From positions 1-64,000 of the forward strand of contig JAIPMN010000670.1 of NCBI GenBank assembly GCA_020650975.1: 64,000 bases of DNA, given 5' to 3'. Shown in pieces: positions 36,001 through 51,000 of this stretch. The notes under the pieces were generated by a model. That model did no database searches, was not told the origin of the DNA, and saw nothing but the letters and a program-made list of their open reading frames with translations. The DNA comes from Apostichopus californicus (Eukaryota; Echinodermata; Holothuroidea; Aspidochirotida; Stichopodidae). A program made the position numbers and the translations under genes. Every line of letters begins with the position of its first letter. The stretch's first letter is position 1.

Positions 36001-39000
36001 TGAGTGGGAGGGGGAGAAGAGGGGGATGTCTCAAAAGAAGCTCTGGGGCTTAAAAGCATAGCCCTCCATTGAAAAGGACAGAGAAAAGAAATGAACACCT
36101 ATAACAATAACAACAGGAGGACAAACAAGAAAGAAATCAGAGAAATAACTGATTTTCATTTGCTGCATAATTTTTAGTATACTTCATAGCATAACAACTA
36201 CCTTATCCTATTTTGCATATAAGATTCAGGGCTATTAAGATGTCAATTCATTAACTACTGACTGAGGGTTTACCTGGCTAATTTCACCGTTTGGGATAGA
36301 GAGGAACAATTCAGAGACTCTACCTAAATTGGTGAACATTTCAGCACTGTCCCTATGTTTATCACTATCACCTCTGATGTCACAGTGTAAGGGGACATTT
36401 CTCCTCTGTCCCACTACTTTATTAGTGTCCACTCAGATACACAACAGATATACAACATTTTCCTAGGCTATCCACACATTTGATCAGTATCCCCCTCTCA
36501 TACATAGTGTCCAGGGAATAGCCTTCCCCTCAGTTCCCACGTTTTATCAATCTCCTACGATTCACTGCCAGGTCAGTGCCAACTTTCCCCTCTAACCAAA
36601 TCCACCAGAACAGATTTCATACTGAAGTGAAATGTGGTTATGAAATGCAGCCATCTGCTTTAAAAGAAATTTTAATTAGCAGAGAGCAGGAACATCTTGG
36701 TCTAAATGATTGCGTACAGCTGGTTGACCCACTTCTTACCTTTTAACCGTAGATATTAATACACACAAATAACAAAAGGCATATTGTTCTGGAGTCATCA
36801 CGCTATGCAGCGTACTACACAATTTAGCTTGTAATTTGATTTACGAAGACAGCTGATCAAGCACCAATGTACTACAATCCACAACTATATGCTATGATTC
36901 AAACATCTATGCCAGTAACTAGATCACCATAGCGACACTGTCAGGCAATCATCTTCTGATTCTCGATTGAATACCTCAATTGAGGAAGTGTTCTGTTTGT
37001 ATCAATTTGGTAAACATGATATCAACAATAACCCAAGGAGTAAACAAGAAGATACCATTGTATACATGTGTGTCTATGAAAAGCAGTTATATTAGCTATT
37101 CATGTAGGTCAGCACTACACAAAAATACAGATTTCATAGTTAAGTCAGTCCACAGGTTCACACTGGTATTACTCACTCAATGCATAATGGAAGACATACA
37201 GTGTTCACAAAGCCTTGTTACAGCTTTAGTGTTCACATCAGCTTTTAATTGCCTACTCAACCCACTTGTAAATTACCCACTCAACATACTGTCGTGTTCA
37301 CGGCAGTTTGATTACCCAATCAAGGAACCATACCAGAGGTTCGGTGTTCACATTGGAATTACTCAACCAATGCATAACGATTGATACCCAGTATTCACAT
37401 CTGGGTTGAATACTCACTCAATGCGCCATTCAATGTTCACAATGGTATTACTGATTGGATGCATTATGGTAGAGATTCAGTGTTCACATTTGGCTTAGTT
37501 ACTCACTCAATGCATAAACGCTAGAGGTCCAGTGTTCACACATGTTTGATTATTTGCTGAATAAACCATGTTAGAAGTACTGTGTAGTGTTCACATCGGC
37601 TTGATTACTCACTCAATGTACCACGTCAGAGATTCTATGTTCACATTGGTATAAATACTCACTCAATCCATAATGCTAGACTGCCCGTGTTCACACATGT
37701 TTGATTATTTGCTGAAATTACCATGATAGAAGTACTGTGTAGTGTTCACATTTGGCTTAATTACTCACTTAATGTACTGTGTCAGAGATTCTGTGTTCAC
37801 ATTGGTAATACTTACTCAATGCATAAACGCTAGAGGTCCAGTGTTCACACATGTTTGGTTATTTGCTGAATGCACCATGTTAGAAGTAATGTGTAATGTT
37901 CACATTTGGCTTAATTACTCACTCAATGCACTACGTCAGAGATTCTGTGTTCACATTGGTAATACTCACTCAATGCATAAATGCTAGAGGTCCAGTGTTC
38001 ACACATGTTTGATTATTTGCTGAATACACCATGTTAGAAGTAATGTGTCATGTTCACATTTGGCTTAATTACTCACTCAATGCACTACGTCAGAGATTCT
38101 GTGTTCACATTGGTAATACTCACTCAATGCATAAATGCTAGAGGTCCAGTGTTCACACATGTTTGGTTATTTGCTGAATGCACCATGTTAGAAGTAATGT
38201 GTAATGTTCACATTTGGCTTAATTACTCACTCAATGCACTGCGTCAGAGATTCTGTGTTCACATTGGTAATACTCACTCAATGCATAAATGCTAGAGGTC
38301 CAGTGTTCACACATGTTTGGTTATTTGCTGAATGCACCATGTTAGAAGTAATGTGTAATGTTCACATTTGGCTTAATTACTCACTCAATGCACCATGTTA
38401 GAGATTCAGCGTTCACATTGGTAATTCTCACTCAATGCATAAATGCTAGAGGTCCAGTGTTCACACATGTTTGATTATTTGCTGAATTTACCATTTTAGA
38501 AGTACTGTGTAGTGTTCACATTTGGCTTATTTACTCACTCAATGCACCATGTTAGAGGTTCAGTATTCACATGGACTACCCTGCCTTTAGAAGATCCAGT
38601 GTCAGCTTCAGCTCTGAAGACGTTACTCCCAGAGAACAATGGGTGAGCCTGAGCACCACTTGCCTGGAGACAATTAACCATTGTCATAGTCTCTGTTGTT
38701 ACCCTTCGTCTAGTTTCCTAATGAACAAACAAAAGGAAGAAAACAAAGTTAGTTGGAGAAAAGATTATAATCCATTCCATATGCAAATTAATTTTGCATA
38801 AAAATTGTGTGTAAACAGCAGGCTTTTAAAACAAAAAGTACATCTGAAAACTCCACTTCCAACTTCATAGGTTCATACCAAGTTGAATTAATTATGACAA
38901 TTTTGAAAACTGGGTGGTTATGTCAACCTTTGCGTGGAATTTACAATTGGCAATATGAAACCCCTGTTACTTAACCTTCTGAGATGCACTTTTCGTTGAT

Positions 39001-42000
39001 TTTTTTAAAATCTGATGAATATAATAACTCAGACATGAAGTGAATCCGTATTCATATTCTAGCAAAGTTGGCTGTACTCTTACTGTTGCTCTTATATGTT
39101 TGTACTCCTTGCAAGTACAAGAATCAGTACTCATACTGTACTTGTGCTTACAGCCTAGTACTTGTACTCATTCACATTAAGGAGAATTCCGCTAGCACTT
39201 GGTCTCATGCTATTGTACTTGTACTTCAATACTCAACTCAAAAAAGAAAACTAATCCCAAGGTAAAACAGTCTTTAGTTTGGTCATTCATGGGACATTCA
39301 TAGGAATAGGGTTACAACTGTATGCTGTTGTCTGTGATCCCAAATAATAAATCCTAAGGTAAAACAGCCTGTAGTTTGGTCATTCCCTTATCAGCGTATT
39401 ATTACATTACATTGCATATATCTACCTTCCTCCAACTACTGTAGTCTTGTATGGGAGATTGTGTACAGTAGGTAACATTGAATAGTGGGAAAGAGTGGGT
39501 CAATATCGAATAGTGGGTAGTGGATTAGAGTTGAAATTCATGAAACAGGGGACTGCTAGGAATTATATGTGATGCTGTTTTGGATGAGAGACATACAGGC
39601 CTGTTGACAAAGTTAAAATGGGACACAAATGACATAATATCAATGTCAATTAACATAAGCAAGTAACAATGGTTTAAATATATATAACACTAAATCATGA
39701 AGATAATGGTCTGATGAACCAAGCTCAGTCAGGCATTACCACATACATAGATCATCCACCTCATCCGTTAAATCTTTATTTATATGACCAGTGGTAAAAC
39801 TGGCTTCCACAAAAGATATTCTTCTTGTGTCCGCTCCATATTGTGGAATGGTATACCACAATCTGTAAAGAGGTTCAAAACTTTTTACATGTTTAGTAGA
39901 TGACTTGTTTTAAGATATCTGCTTTAATGTTTTCATCAAGGTTTCTCTTATTCGGGTAAGTTATACATTCTGCTCTGTGAATGTTTACATTTAGCACATC
40001 TGAGCACTTAAGAAAGGTGTAATGTACTGCCTTATGCATGATCTACAGTAGGCAGAATGTTTTTTTCGAAAAATTTGAATTTCATAGTTGAGGCAGTTTT
40101 TAATATTTATAAGGCATGTGTGAAAATATTTTCAAAATATTTTACCCAATCGAACCCCCTTCAAATGATACCCCTGTTATAGGTCTTTTAAGTTGCAGGT
40201 ACTGCAGTCATAGAAGAATCTGTTAAATACAAGCTTAAATAATAAAACTTTCGCTAAACTCTGTTTGAGTACTGAAGTGAAGACATAGAAGCAATGACAG
40301 TACATGGTTGCATATAAACGGTAACACAACAGTAGTTAAGTATAAACTATTATTAATGGTGATTATAATTATCAATAAAATAATATGATAATATATAAAA
40401 TAAATTATAATATAATAAAATATCAAGTATAATATAATATAATATAAAATTTATCATATAAAATAATATAATATAATATATAAAATAATATGATTATAAT
40501 TATAATTACTAATAAAAATAATTAAAGTATAAAAAGTATAAACATATATGTAACTTTCTATCCCGGCATTTCCCCGTTTGTTGGTTAAATAGTTAGTCTG
40601 TTCCAAAATAGTTTAACGTCTACAAGTCTATCTGAGGATGGAGGCTATCAAGAATTTCATCTTCAAATGATATTAACTACAAAAACAAACTGTCACGCAT
40701 GGCATCCAATGTAGATGCTTATCTCTTTTGTGATGCAGATGAATTTATGATAACAACGTGAAAGATGTTGGCTCCTTCGTTTGTTTTTCTTTCTCTTTCT
40801 TAATTGGCTGCAATATCATCATATTATGTATACTTACAATCAGCACTGACATTTAAGTTACAGATAACATGGAAAGAATCGAGGTCATGTCAGACTATTA
40901 TTGGCTGTGTGTTACTAGTTCATGGTTTCCTTTTGACTGTTTCAACCCATGTACAGAGATATTCAACAACAATTGCAAGGTAAACAATGTTAAAAAGGAA
41001 GCCAATATTTATGAAAATGAATACCGCAATATTTACATTAATTTCCATAAATTGTTTCACAACTAATAAGTAAGATACATAACGAATGTCAAATCAATAT
41101 TTTTATGTGTTTCGAGAGCTTTACTTTTTTACAATTTACAATTTACCCAGACACAGGCAGCTATCATCAAAAATAGCTACAGTTAATAATTGACAGTTGA
41201 AATGTTGTAGACTTTCTTTTTCGCTAACAGATTTGAAGCTTGGACTAGCAGATCTGGAACTGGTTTAGCAGATCTGGAGCTTTGGTTTAGCAAGATCTGA
41301 AGCTTGTTATAGCAGATTTGAAGCTATTATAGGCAAAACAAGTTTGCAATTTGGTCTAGCAGATGAAACAATAGTTTAGAGGAGATTACATACTGTATCT
41401 ATAATTCTAGCAATTTTATTCGGTCCATGATTTCATTCTCCTTAAGCCTTTTTCCCCCCAAATATTCAAGCTTTAAATACTTTGATTTATTCCATTTTCT
41501 TAACAAAGAAAACTTAAAATTATTATTCATAATATTATTAATTTTATTATGAGATTTGTTGTTATTACATTACAGGTACCACAATGTTTCTTAATATGTG
41601 ACTCCTACATCCTCAATTTCCAAGAAGCTTGTCAATTTCATATATTGTTCATAAGCTGTAATATATATACATAACAATAATATAATGATATGCATTCTGA
41701 CTCCATTTGTGACAAAACTAAGTGACTAAATCACATTTACAAATTCAGCAACTTTGAACACTGTTTCTGCTTTCATTTTTTGAACAAAATTCCTGGTATA
41801 ATATGAGAAGCTTTCTGGGCCTTTTACCTAATACCAGCATCTTGCTCAACACTGGTCATAAAACAAACCACCAATCACAAGGTGTGTATCACCTCCTTTC
41901 GTGTGTGATAAAATGTCAATTTCCGTTGATCACAAGAGCTCTTACCAGTATATTTCTTACATTTTGCCTTTCATCAGTGTAAAATTTGGTCTTGATTTAA

Positions 42001-45000
42001 TACCCAATGCAATAAGTCTCAGTATGATAAATAAGTTAGATCAAGCTTTAAATTTAGTGTCTTCCAAATTTGAGCATGCTAAAAATCGCTATATGTTTCT
42101 GAAAGTATGCCTACATACTGGACGTGAAAACCTCAAACTGTATCTCAGATACTTGGAATTATCAAATTTTACAATTAAATGTCTCAGTGAGTTTAAACAA
42201 CACTCTGAAAGTGGCAGTGAATATAAGTCTAAACAGTTTGATCATAGGTGACCGTTATTTCACATTTTAGCATATTTGGGGGCTGGGTGGAGAGGAGTGG
42301 GGGGGGGGGTTGGGGGAGGGAAGGAGGAGAGCTGACATGCTGTCTACTGTTAAGCATCTTCTGTAACACATGTAACCTAGCAATAAAACATGTGCTGCTA
42401 CACATTGGCTTCTCTTGTAGCAATATTAAAATTTGACTGGTATATTACAACAGCTGGACTCATTGTCTGGCTTCCCCAGTATCACACAACATACTGTTGA
42501 AGTCTCTCTTCACTACTTCCAAGGTCTAACCTAATACCCACTCAAATCATTCTATAGTTTCCAGAGATATTTTTGATGAGAGAGTAAAATAAGAAAACCT
42601 ACTTAAAATGAATTGTTGGTAGCTCGACAAAACTCGCAAACATACTGTACAGGTTTGGATGTTTACTTCAAATGCAAATTTTCTGTATACCCTTGAAGCC
42701 TCTTGCTAGATTAAAAACTGTCAGTAGATACAATCTTGCCAAGAATCTTATAATTTACAGTTTTATGATACCCTTGCTGAAAGTCTATGTCTGCTCATCA
42801 GATGTTTATAGTTGAGACAGCTTTCTTCAGATGGAGAAAGTGTTTTTGCTATATCATTTTATCAATTTATTAATTTTTTTTAGCGCAATAGACTCCTAGA
42901 AACACATTGCAAGACAAATCCTGTTACCCACCAAAAACTTTGGTGACCCACTTTTGGGTAATGCCCCATAGTTTGTGGACCATTGCTTAAGATGTTATTA
43001 ATCATGCAGAAAAAACTATTTTATTGAAATTTGAGAAAGCCTGAATTCTCCTTTAACTTCAATTACAAAAAGAAGCCACATTCCCCAAAACTAACTGGTT
43101 TGGATATATTTTACAGGCAACAATACTTACCTATCTCCAATCTACATATAAGCACTTTCTCATCTAGCCATCTTCTATGCAATTGATAACATTTCGGCAC
43201 TACATGCCACTTTGCGGCCACCACCCACCCATTGCCGATAAGATCTACCATTCAGATACTAGACTGTGCTATTTCAAGAATATTCTACTGCATTTGCTTT
43301 GCTCTGCTTACAATTTGGTAGACTAAAAAAAAAGGATGAAAAAAAAAACACTATCACGTACAATCCTCTGAGACAGCCAAAAATTCAATCAGGATAGGGA
43401 GGAGATTATGTTCAAAGCGTCTAGCACTGGAAGAGGAAGGAGATCATGACGTTCAAGATGCATCTTACAAAATAGTTACGTGCTGTAATTCCTGCAGTAG
43501 GCGTACCAAGATGAGACGAAGAACAAATGCTACATATCACCCTTAGTTTATGACGTCTATTACATATACAATAATACTGGAATGTTTATTAGGCTGGCTA
43601 CACAGTATTTATATCCTGAATCAGACAGCCAGTCTAAACGATCTAACATCATCGGGATGATCGAGAGATGAAGAGAGTGATCGGAGGAAGTTAATGCTGA
43701 CACCTTTATTGATTTAAAACCATAAATTAAAACTGTATCAATAACAATGAAGCTGCACATGTTCTTTAGCTGAATGATTTCAATGTGTGAAAGACACTTT
43801 AGCACAGTCTGTGAGTGTCTGCCATTTGGCAGCCATGGTTTATGTCAAACGGGTAACCCCAATATGACTCCAAACTTATCGGTTTGGATATTAAAACAAT
43901 GACTTGCGGTCGTTATCTTCAAGCAATATTTGTAGCATATTTAGGTGGCAGTACGCTATACTACAATTCAGAGTCCTTCTAAATTGGGAAACTTCATGAA
44001 AGATTTTAAATATACAGGATTCTAACAGATGAGAACATTTCACCTGTACTGTAATAATCATGTTGTGAGCTTCCGCATGGTAAATTAGGAGGGAAGAGGG
44101 TATTGGACTGAGGCAAAAGTGTAACCGATTATTGTAAGCTGGTTAGATTGGTTTTGTGAGTGTGTGTGTAGAAGACAGGTACAGTAAGAGAGGAACCGGG
44201 ATAAGCACCTGTCCCAGACAAATCACTCTCCCATTCCAACAACACCAAGTAGATCTACCCTGACATGAGAGAACTCTGTGACACATTTCTAAAATGGCAA
44301 ATGTTGAGGTACAGACATGTGCTTTCATCAATTTGCACTATTTTAAGCTTGTAAACTTCAAACAGTGCTCATTATAGTGCCAATGTATAGTAGCTTGTAT
44401 GCATGATAATATTCAAGCACAAGATTGCATTTTTGAAATTTTAAGACGTCTCGAGCTATTCCAATCAGTATGATCTTCATAGATGATTGCGATCTCACTC
44501 GTGGGGGGAAAGGATAAATTAAATTTAACTGAAGCAGTATTGAAATCTGCAACTCACAGTAAAAATGCTTCTGTATTGTACAGTACCCGTCAATTTGAGC
44601 GTACAAGAAATTGAAAAACAAAAACAAAATCCAAAAATATACACAATCAGTGCTCATACTCCATGAAGAAAGTTAAAAACAAGATCATGCTGATACCAGT
44701 AACAAATTTGAGAGATTGCGAAACCAAATCAATTCTTGCCGCTGAATAATTTGTCTGCGAACTCATGCATTTGACTTTAGAATGATAATTTCAGAAATAT
44801 AGGGGAAGCAACCAGTGACTGAGTCAGTACAGGCAAACTGTTATAATATGTTACCTAAGATCTTTGCAGGTTAAGGCACACCAGGAAGTCATTTAATATT
44901 CAAATATTGCAAGCTTTTTAAGGCTCTGAATTTTGTCTCTGAAATACTTATGGTTACTCCAAAACCCCAAAACAGCCCCAAAATCCCTGCCTATACAAGA

Positions 45001-48000
45001 AAAGGATACTTATCAGGCTGGAAGTGACTTCTAAGATAAATGGAATCTGATGGAACAAATAAACTACCAAAGCCTCAGCTACCGTAAGGGCCAAATCCAA
45101 AGGAAATGTTCCCATCGAGAAAACGTGTGCAGGCACTTAGAATTGTAGACTGAGAAGGAAGGGCAATGATCGGAGGGGCGGGTAATAGAGGGCGCAGTGT
45201 TAAAAGGTCACCAGCACATTCTAGGCACAGTAGAACGGGGTGCTAAGGTTGTGAGGAGACAGGTAAGCGAGGACCTTGCCCAGGAGTGAGGTAAATTCTG
45301 TGTCAAAAAACTGGCTATGCATTTTTGCACTTGTATCACAATTGTATAACAATCCATGGCATCTTGCAATGTGATGCCTGATAAACTATTCCCTACTGTA
45401 CACACTTCTAATAGTGACCTAATGTTTGCAGTACGTTTGGAACACAGGTAAGGAGCAGTGAAGCTAAGCGAAGGAATATGCAGTACTGCTGTGTATGTGT
45501 GTTGGTTTCTTTGGGGACGGAGAAGAGGGTAAGGGGGGGGGGGTAGGGCTCGGGGGGAGTACTGACATATGTGTGATTTCTCTTCAGGATGGCAGAAGAA
45601 AGGCAGGTCTCTAAAAAGTGTGGATTTAATTAAATGTTACAACAACTGAACCAATACCTCAAAGTGGCACAATTAAGTATCACAAAATGGTCTAAAAATA
45701 TATATAACATGCTGCAATTAGGATTTAAATTATTTTTGGAGGAACAGGCCTCCCACGCCTCCTAGATTTATGACGTCTTCCTAAGTAAAGGGTTCCTGGG
45801 AAGGAAAACAAAATCTGTCAAAATCATCTTCAGAGGACTTCCCAAGGAGAAAGATTCCCTTCTCACTTTCTGCTGGTAAAAAGTAGCAAAGCAAGAAATG
45901 ATAGCTAGGATCAAAAGCAAAAACCTGAACGCTGAATACTGAAGCTAACACTTTGATTTCATACAGCAAGTATCTAGTATGAGACATCTGATCTTTGGTT
46001 TCATTAAAACTCCATCCTGAAGGTGAGATGCTCTGATGACAAACATATCCACTTATAAAAGTAATTCTACTTCAGAAAAGATCCAGAGTGGAATAAGAGT
46101 TATGCTGTTATATTGAATAAACATGTACCACCTTGTATTGTATACAAAATACAACGTCCAAAATTTGAAGGTGTCACAATGGTATATCCAAAGTTACACA
46201 AAGTTTATCAAAAGTTGGACAATTTTAATCCAATGAAGTTGGAAAACATCATATGCAAAGATGGACATTGATATCTCATGCTGGAAAATGTTACATCCAA
46301 ACAAAGCTGGGTGACATCACAAAAATCATGTCCAAAAATGTTACTGGTTTAGTTCACACAGGTCTTTCAAATTCTCTCCTTTACCAAGGTTACTTCTTTG
46401 TTCTAGACAAGTACAGTAGATGGATATTGCAGTTGTTTTGAGAGGACAGGTAAGTTATTACTACAGCCATTTTTAATTGATAATCATTAAAACAAGACAA
46501 GGGACAAAGTATAAAAGAACTTCATAATGTAAGGCATCAGTTACAGGGTCCATATAAAAAAAACTATTTTTTAATTTTAATAATTTCAGGTTTATTCAAC
46601 AGTACTCTAGACAGTAAAGAACACAAAATTATAAATAAATGCTAAAATAGCTAGTGTCCACACTTGTCATCAACACACATAAAACTCAACAACACATTCT
46701 ATAACCAGTATCATGATCAAAGTGTTGGGTGCATTTCACAAAAAGGCACAGATTAGTTCATAATTTACATTGTACCTGTATATCTTCTGAAAAGAAATTT
46801 GAATTTAAAGGTAGCTTTTAAAGTTTGGTCAAACAATTTTAGTAAAACCTGTTGTATATATTCACAATATATAAGAGACAATTAATCAAACAATGACATG
46901 CTAAAATGTTTTTATCATTCACCAAATGTATAATGAGTTAACGATATTCCACCTGGTTATTAAGATTTTGTCAACAAGAGTAGCTTTGAATGATGTATGG
47001 GAATTTGATTAACTTTTGCAAATAGTTAGCAATACTTTTTAATTGCATCCTACAATACCAACATTAAAAGGCTCTTCCATACCAGTTTAAAATCATCAAC
47101 AAGAAGTTTGAAGTTTATTGAATTATAAAATGATTAGGCTACAGATGTCAAATTAAAATAGACATCAAAATTAGTTTGATAAATAAATAACCTCACAGCG
47201 GCGGAAACACTACCAGATATTAAATGCATGGAATGTACAGGTACCATCTGAGAGCAAATGCATATATCTCTTGTTAAAGGAGCAGTGTGCTGATTGATAA
47301 ATGTAATCAACAACTGTAGTCAGTAGTCATCTACTGTTGTAGACTGTTTACTCCATATATGTTGTTGACAAACCAAGGAAGTATATTGCTAAAAAGAATG
47401 CAAAATGGTACCAACTTTGGTCAGTTAGGTAGATGGCATCTGAGTGAATATATGTTAATTGAAGACACACATAAGCAGGGTTTTCGTAACTAGCCGGGAC
47501 CCGGGTCAAATGACCCGCCTACTTCACATACATGACCCGGCTACTTTGCGACGCTCAGTAAAAAAAAAAAAAAAAAGATGAAAAAAAAAAATGACGAAAA
47601 AAATCGAGAATATCATTGACCAAACAGCTGTAAATTGCACCATTTTGCATCTAGAGACTTTTTAAATTGCAATTTTCCGGCAAAGGGGAGGGGGGCACCC
47701 CCTCTCCTTAGACCCCTCCCCCATGTCCGCGTACAGACAGTCCCGCCTACTTTTCAACTTGACCCACCTACTACATTTCTTAACAAAAACCCTGATAAGA
47801 CACATGTAGAGTAAAGTTATTACTGATAACAATCCAAGTGGATAACAGAAGTACAATGCTAATGACTGTAAAACGTTACCAACATTTGCAGGCTAGATAG
47901 ATCTATATCAGTGGCATGCATACAAACATTTCTGCATTATAAGAGATATGAATGCTCCTTTAATGACAAACTCTGCATGAGGGCAGTTATATGACATCAC

Positions 48001-51000
48001 ACTTCTTCCACTGATACCAATATGCACGTCATCTAACTGAACAGGAGTTCATAAACATCTTGCATATATATATTCATCTCACCCGGATGTACACATGCTG
48101 TGAAGAAATTTTCAACGCTCGACAAGAACAAATTATCGAACAACAGATTCTGCTCGCTGAGGGGTGAATAGAGTCCTGACTAATTTACTCTATGACAAAA
48201 TTTCAGAAATTCCTGTTAGGATGGTCAGCATATTTGTTTGGTATAACAGTTGTAATGGAAGCATGACACTGGATGAGTTAATACCATGCTGAGGGGGTAT
48301 GACCTTTAGTCAGAAGGTGTAGCTTTTGTTTACTGGGCTGTGAAAATTGGATGGAAGAACGTATTATCTCTTGACAGGACTGTGATGACCATATCCCAAA
48401 CTTAAAGGGGAATATTTATAGCTTGGTGCATAATATTGTATAGTAAACTCAGATTACACAAATATGGACAGTTTAACTACACAAAGGCAAACAATACATT
48501 GCAATTTTTGTATACAGTAACTGTGACATTTTTTGAATTGAAACATTTTCTTAGTATTATGGTTCCCATTTTCACGTTTGAAAACAAAAAGGTGCAGACT
48601 GGAGGAGGGATATAAATGAGAGATATCTTCCTTTGGTTAATGTATTGTTTGATTATTTTTAATTCGATATTTAACTACTTTTTTCAGTTCTTGAAGCAGA
48701 AATATCCTGACCTCCATTTCTGATCTTGTAAGAAAAAAAAATCTTTTCTCTTTTTGGGTGGGGGGAGGGGATGTGGAAGCTTGGTACTGGGTGATAACAC
48801 CCAGTTACCTCTTTATATATCAGCATTTGCTTACAGGACAAGCTCATTGAAACAATAGTCATAAACTCTTTGAGTTCTTGATGTCTCCCTAATGACCCTC
48901 TCTGCTCCTCTCCTAATAATAGAACAAGAGCATTGTCAATGATCCCAACATTGTCTGTTCCAGATCCACCATAATGTAATATCTCTTAGCCTATCATTAC
49001 AAAATTGCACATCTAATTGAACACAGTCTTCACAATCAGTGCAAACTGAGAAGTGAACATGGCAGGAATGTCTTCTCCCTTGGATACCAACATGAGCAAC
49101 ATGACATTGACATACAACCTACATTACTCAATTATTCAACATCCCAATGTTACAGTCAGTGTTGTCTGGATGACCTTTAGTCCACATACTGTAGTCCAGG
49201 CAATTTAGAAATAAATAAAGAAGGATTCCAATTTGCCAAAAAATTACTTTCAAAGGGAAGCATCTATCTTTAATTTAAGGTCATGACCAGTACTGGTCCC
49301 AGCTATATGTTAGAATGTCAAATAATGTTCACTCATGCCCAGTGGGGTAGGAGCCGGGGGCACTTGGGGCACGTGCCCCCCACTTTTTTCCAAAATAGCG
49401 AATGTGCCCTTCTGGCAAATAAAATGTGCCCCTTTGATGAAGAACTGTCTTTTGGATATCTTAAGCCTTTGTTAATTTTAATACTTTATTTTAATTATTC
49501 ACATGCACCATAATAGTCTTGATAGCATTCTAACACATCATATATATTAAAGTAATATGGCCGGTGTTTATCGGTTTATAGCATAACGAGTGGTGGTTGT
49601 GGAATGAGAAAGTGCCCCTCTGATGTTGTGCCCCCCCCCACCACTTTTTGGAAGCTTCCTATCCCCCTGCTCATGCCCCAACTTTGATGAGCAAGTTGCT
49701 CTACCTCTGTTCCATTTTCACGTCACTGAGACACTGAATTCTAAAGTTACTTAAAACAGGAAAATAATTTGGTGAATCAGTACCACCAGGATTGTATGTT
49801 CGAAAACTCTTAAACAACTTATAGCATGCTTAAATTTGATCCCAATACTGCTAAACCTTTAAAGCAGACATGTAATTACCTTCATTTCCCATCGGAGTAT
49901 CTTGTGAAGTCAAATTCAGCTCTCTCTCTCACCTTGCTAAAACTATTTCAGCATCATATTACAGCCTTTCATCACACTCTGAGTGGGCGAGAGCAGTGTG
50001 AAGACTGCATCCTAGCTATCTTTACCTCACCGCTTTTAATTTTTGTTATCTGTTTACTTCATTATTATTTATTTATGTTGGGAGAAAGCCCATAGTCAGG
50101 CCAATGGATGGGTTGGACCGGCTAGCTGGCTGGCTAAAGCCTTGTTTTGACTGACAGGACATTTTTTTGTCCCCTTTGGTAGATGAGGCAGTGCAAGCAG
50201 TAGTGAGCACTGTCAAGAGGGAACAAGTACTGCAAGCTCTACAGGATGCCATTCTCTTCATGACACTTGTACACTATTGGATGCTTCCTCACAGGTCAAT
50301 GGCCTGCGAAAAATTACTCTCTCCAAAGACTTCAAAGCAAAATGACAGGTTGTAAATTGATCGCAATGGATGAAGTGTGCCGGTAGTCACGTAGTCCACC
50401 ATTACCGCAGTTAGTAATAGATCGAGTAGGTAGAATGTGTCAGCATAAATCGGTAGTTAAACTTAAATAATATATATTCACAATAGTACTTGTTGCTGCT
50501 GGCAGAGTTGAAAGCAATCGACAATCAAGATTAGATCATATTATGTGTGTATATTAGTAAGCTATACATAGACAATACTTTAGAAATCTCTCCAAACACA
50601 GACTCACTGATGGTTGCTATATATGTTCACAAAAGCAATCGTTGACTGCTGGCAAAGTTGCAAGATAATTGCAATCATAATGAGATTGTGAGGATAAATA
50701 ATTGTGAGGGTATATGATGGAGCTACAGACAACAATTCAGAAAACTCTCCAAACTCTCCAACTGCAGCACCCTGTAGTCAGGCTGTGTAGGATATGATCT
50801 TTTGGGAAGCTACAGTATAGACCACACGTTAGAACACACTCCAAACACAACTCACTGAACGGTATTGATGGTTGTTTGTTCTTCAGTGGCATAATCGGTG
50901 CTGCATAACAGTATGTAATCATGTCAAAAGTAGGAAGCTGAGGGGGCTGCAGTATCCTGTAATAAGGCTGTGTACAGTGAGACAATCGTTTGTGCTCCAC

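Noticed and set aside
36980-37384. 134-codon plus-strand frame
   Set aside because: Its second half runs into diverged monomers of the NAGS-intron array; no domain is visible.
37742-38401. Three near-identical open frames of 65-81 codons (MFTFGLITH..)
   Set aside because: They are frames through the 154-bp tandem array; the period is not a multiple of three and stops recur. The array derives from the opposite-strand NAGS exon end.
41901-42251. 116-codon plus-strand frame inside the NAGS intron
   Set aside because: Long for the region, but composition is that of AT-rich intron, with no motif, no splice partners and no similarity I recall.
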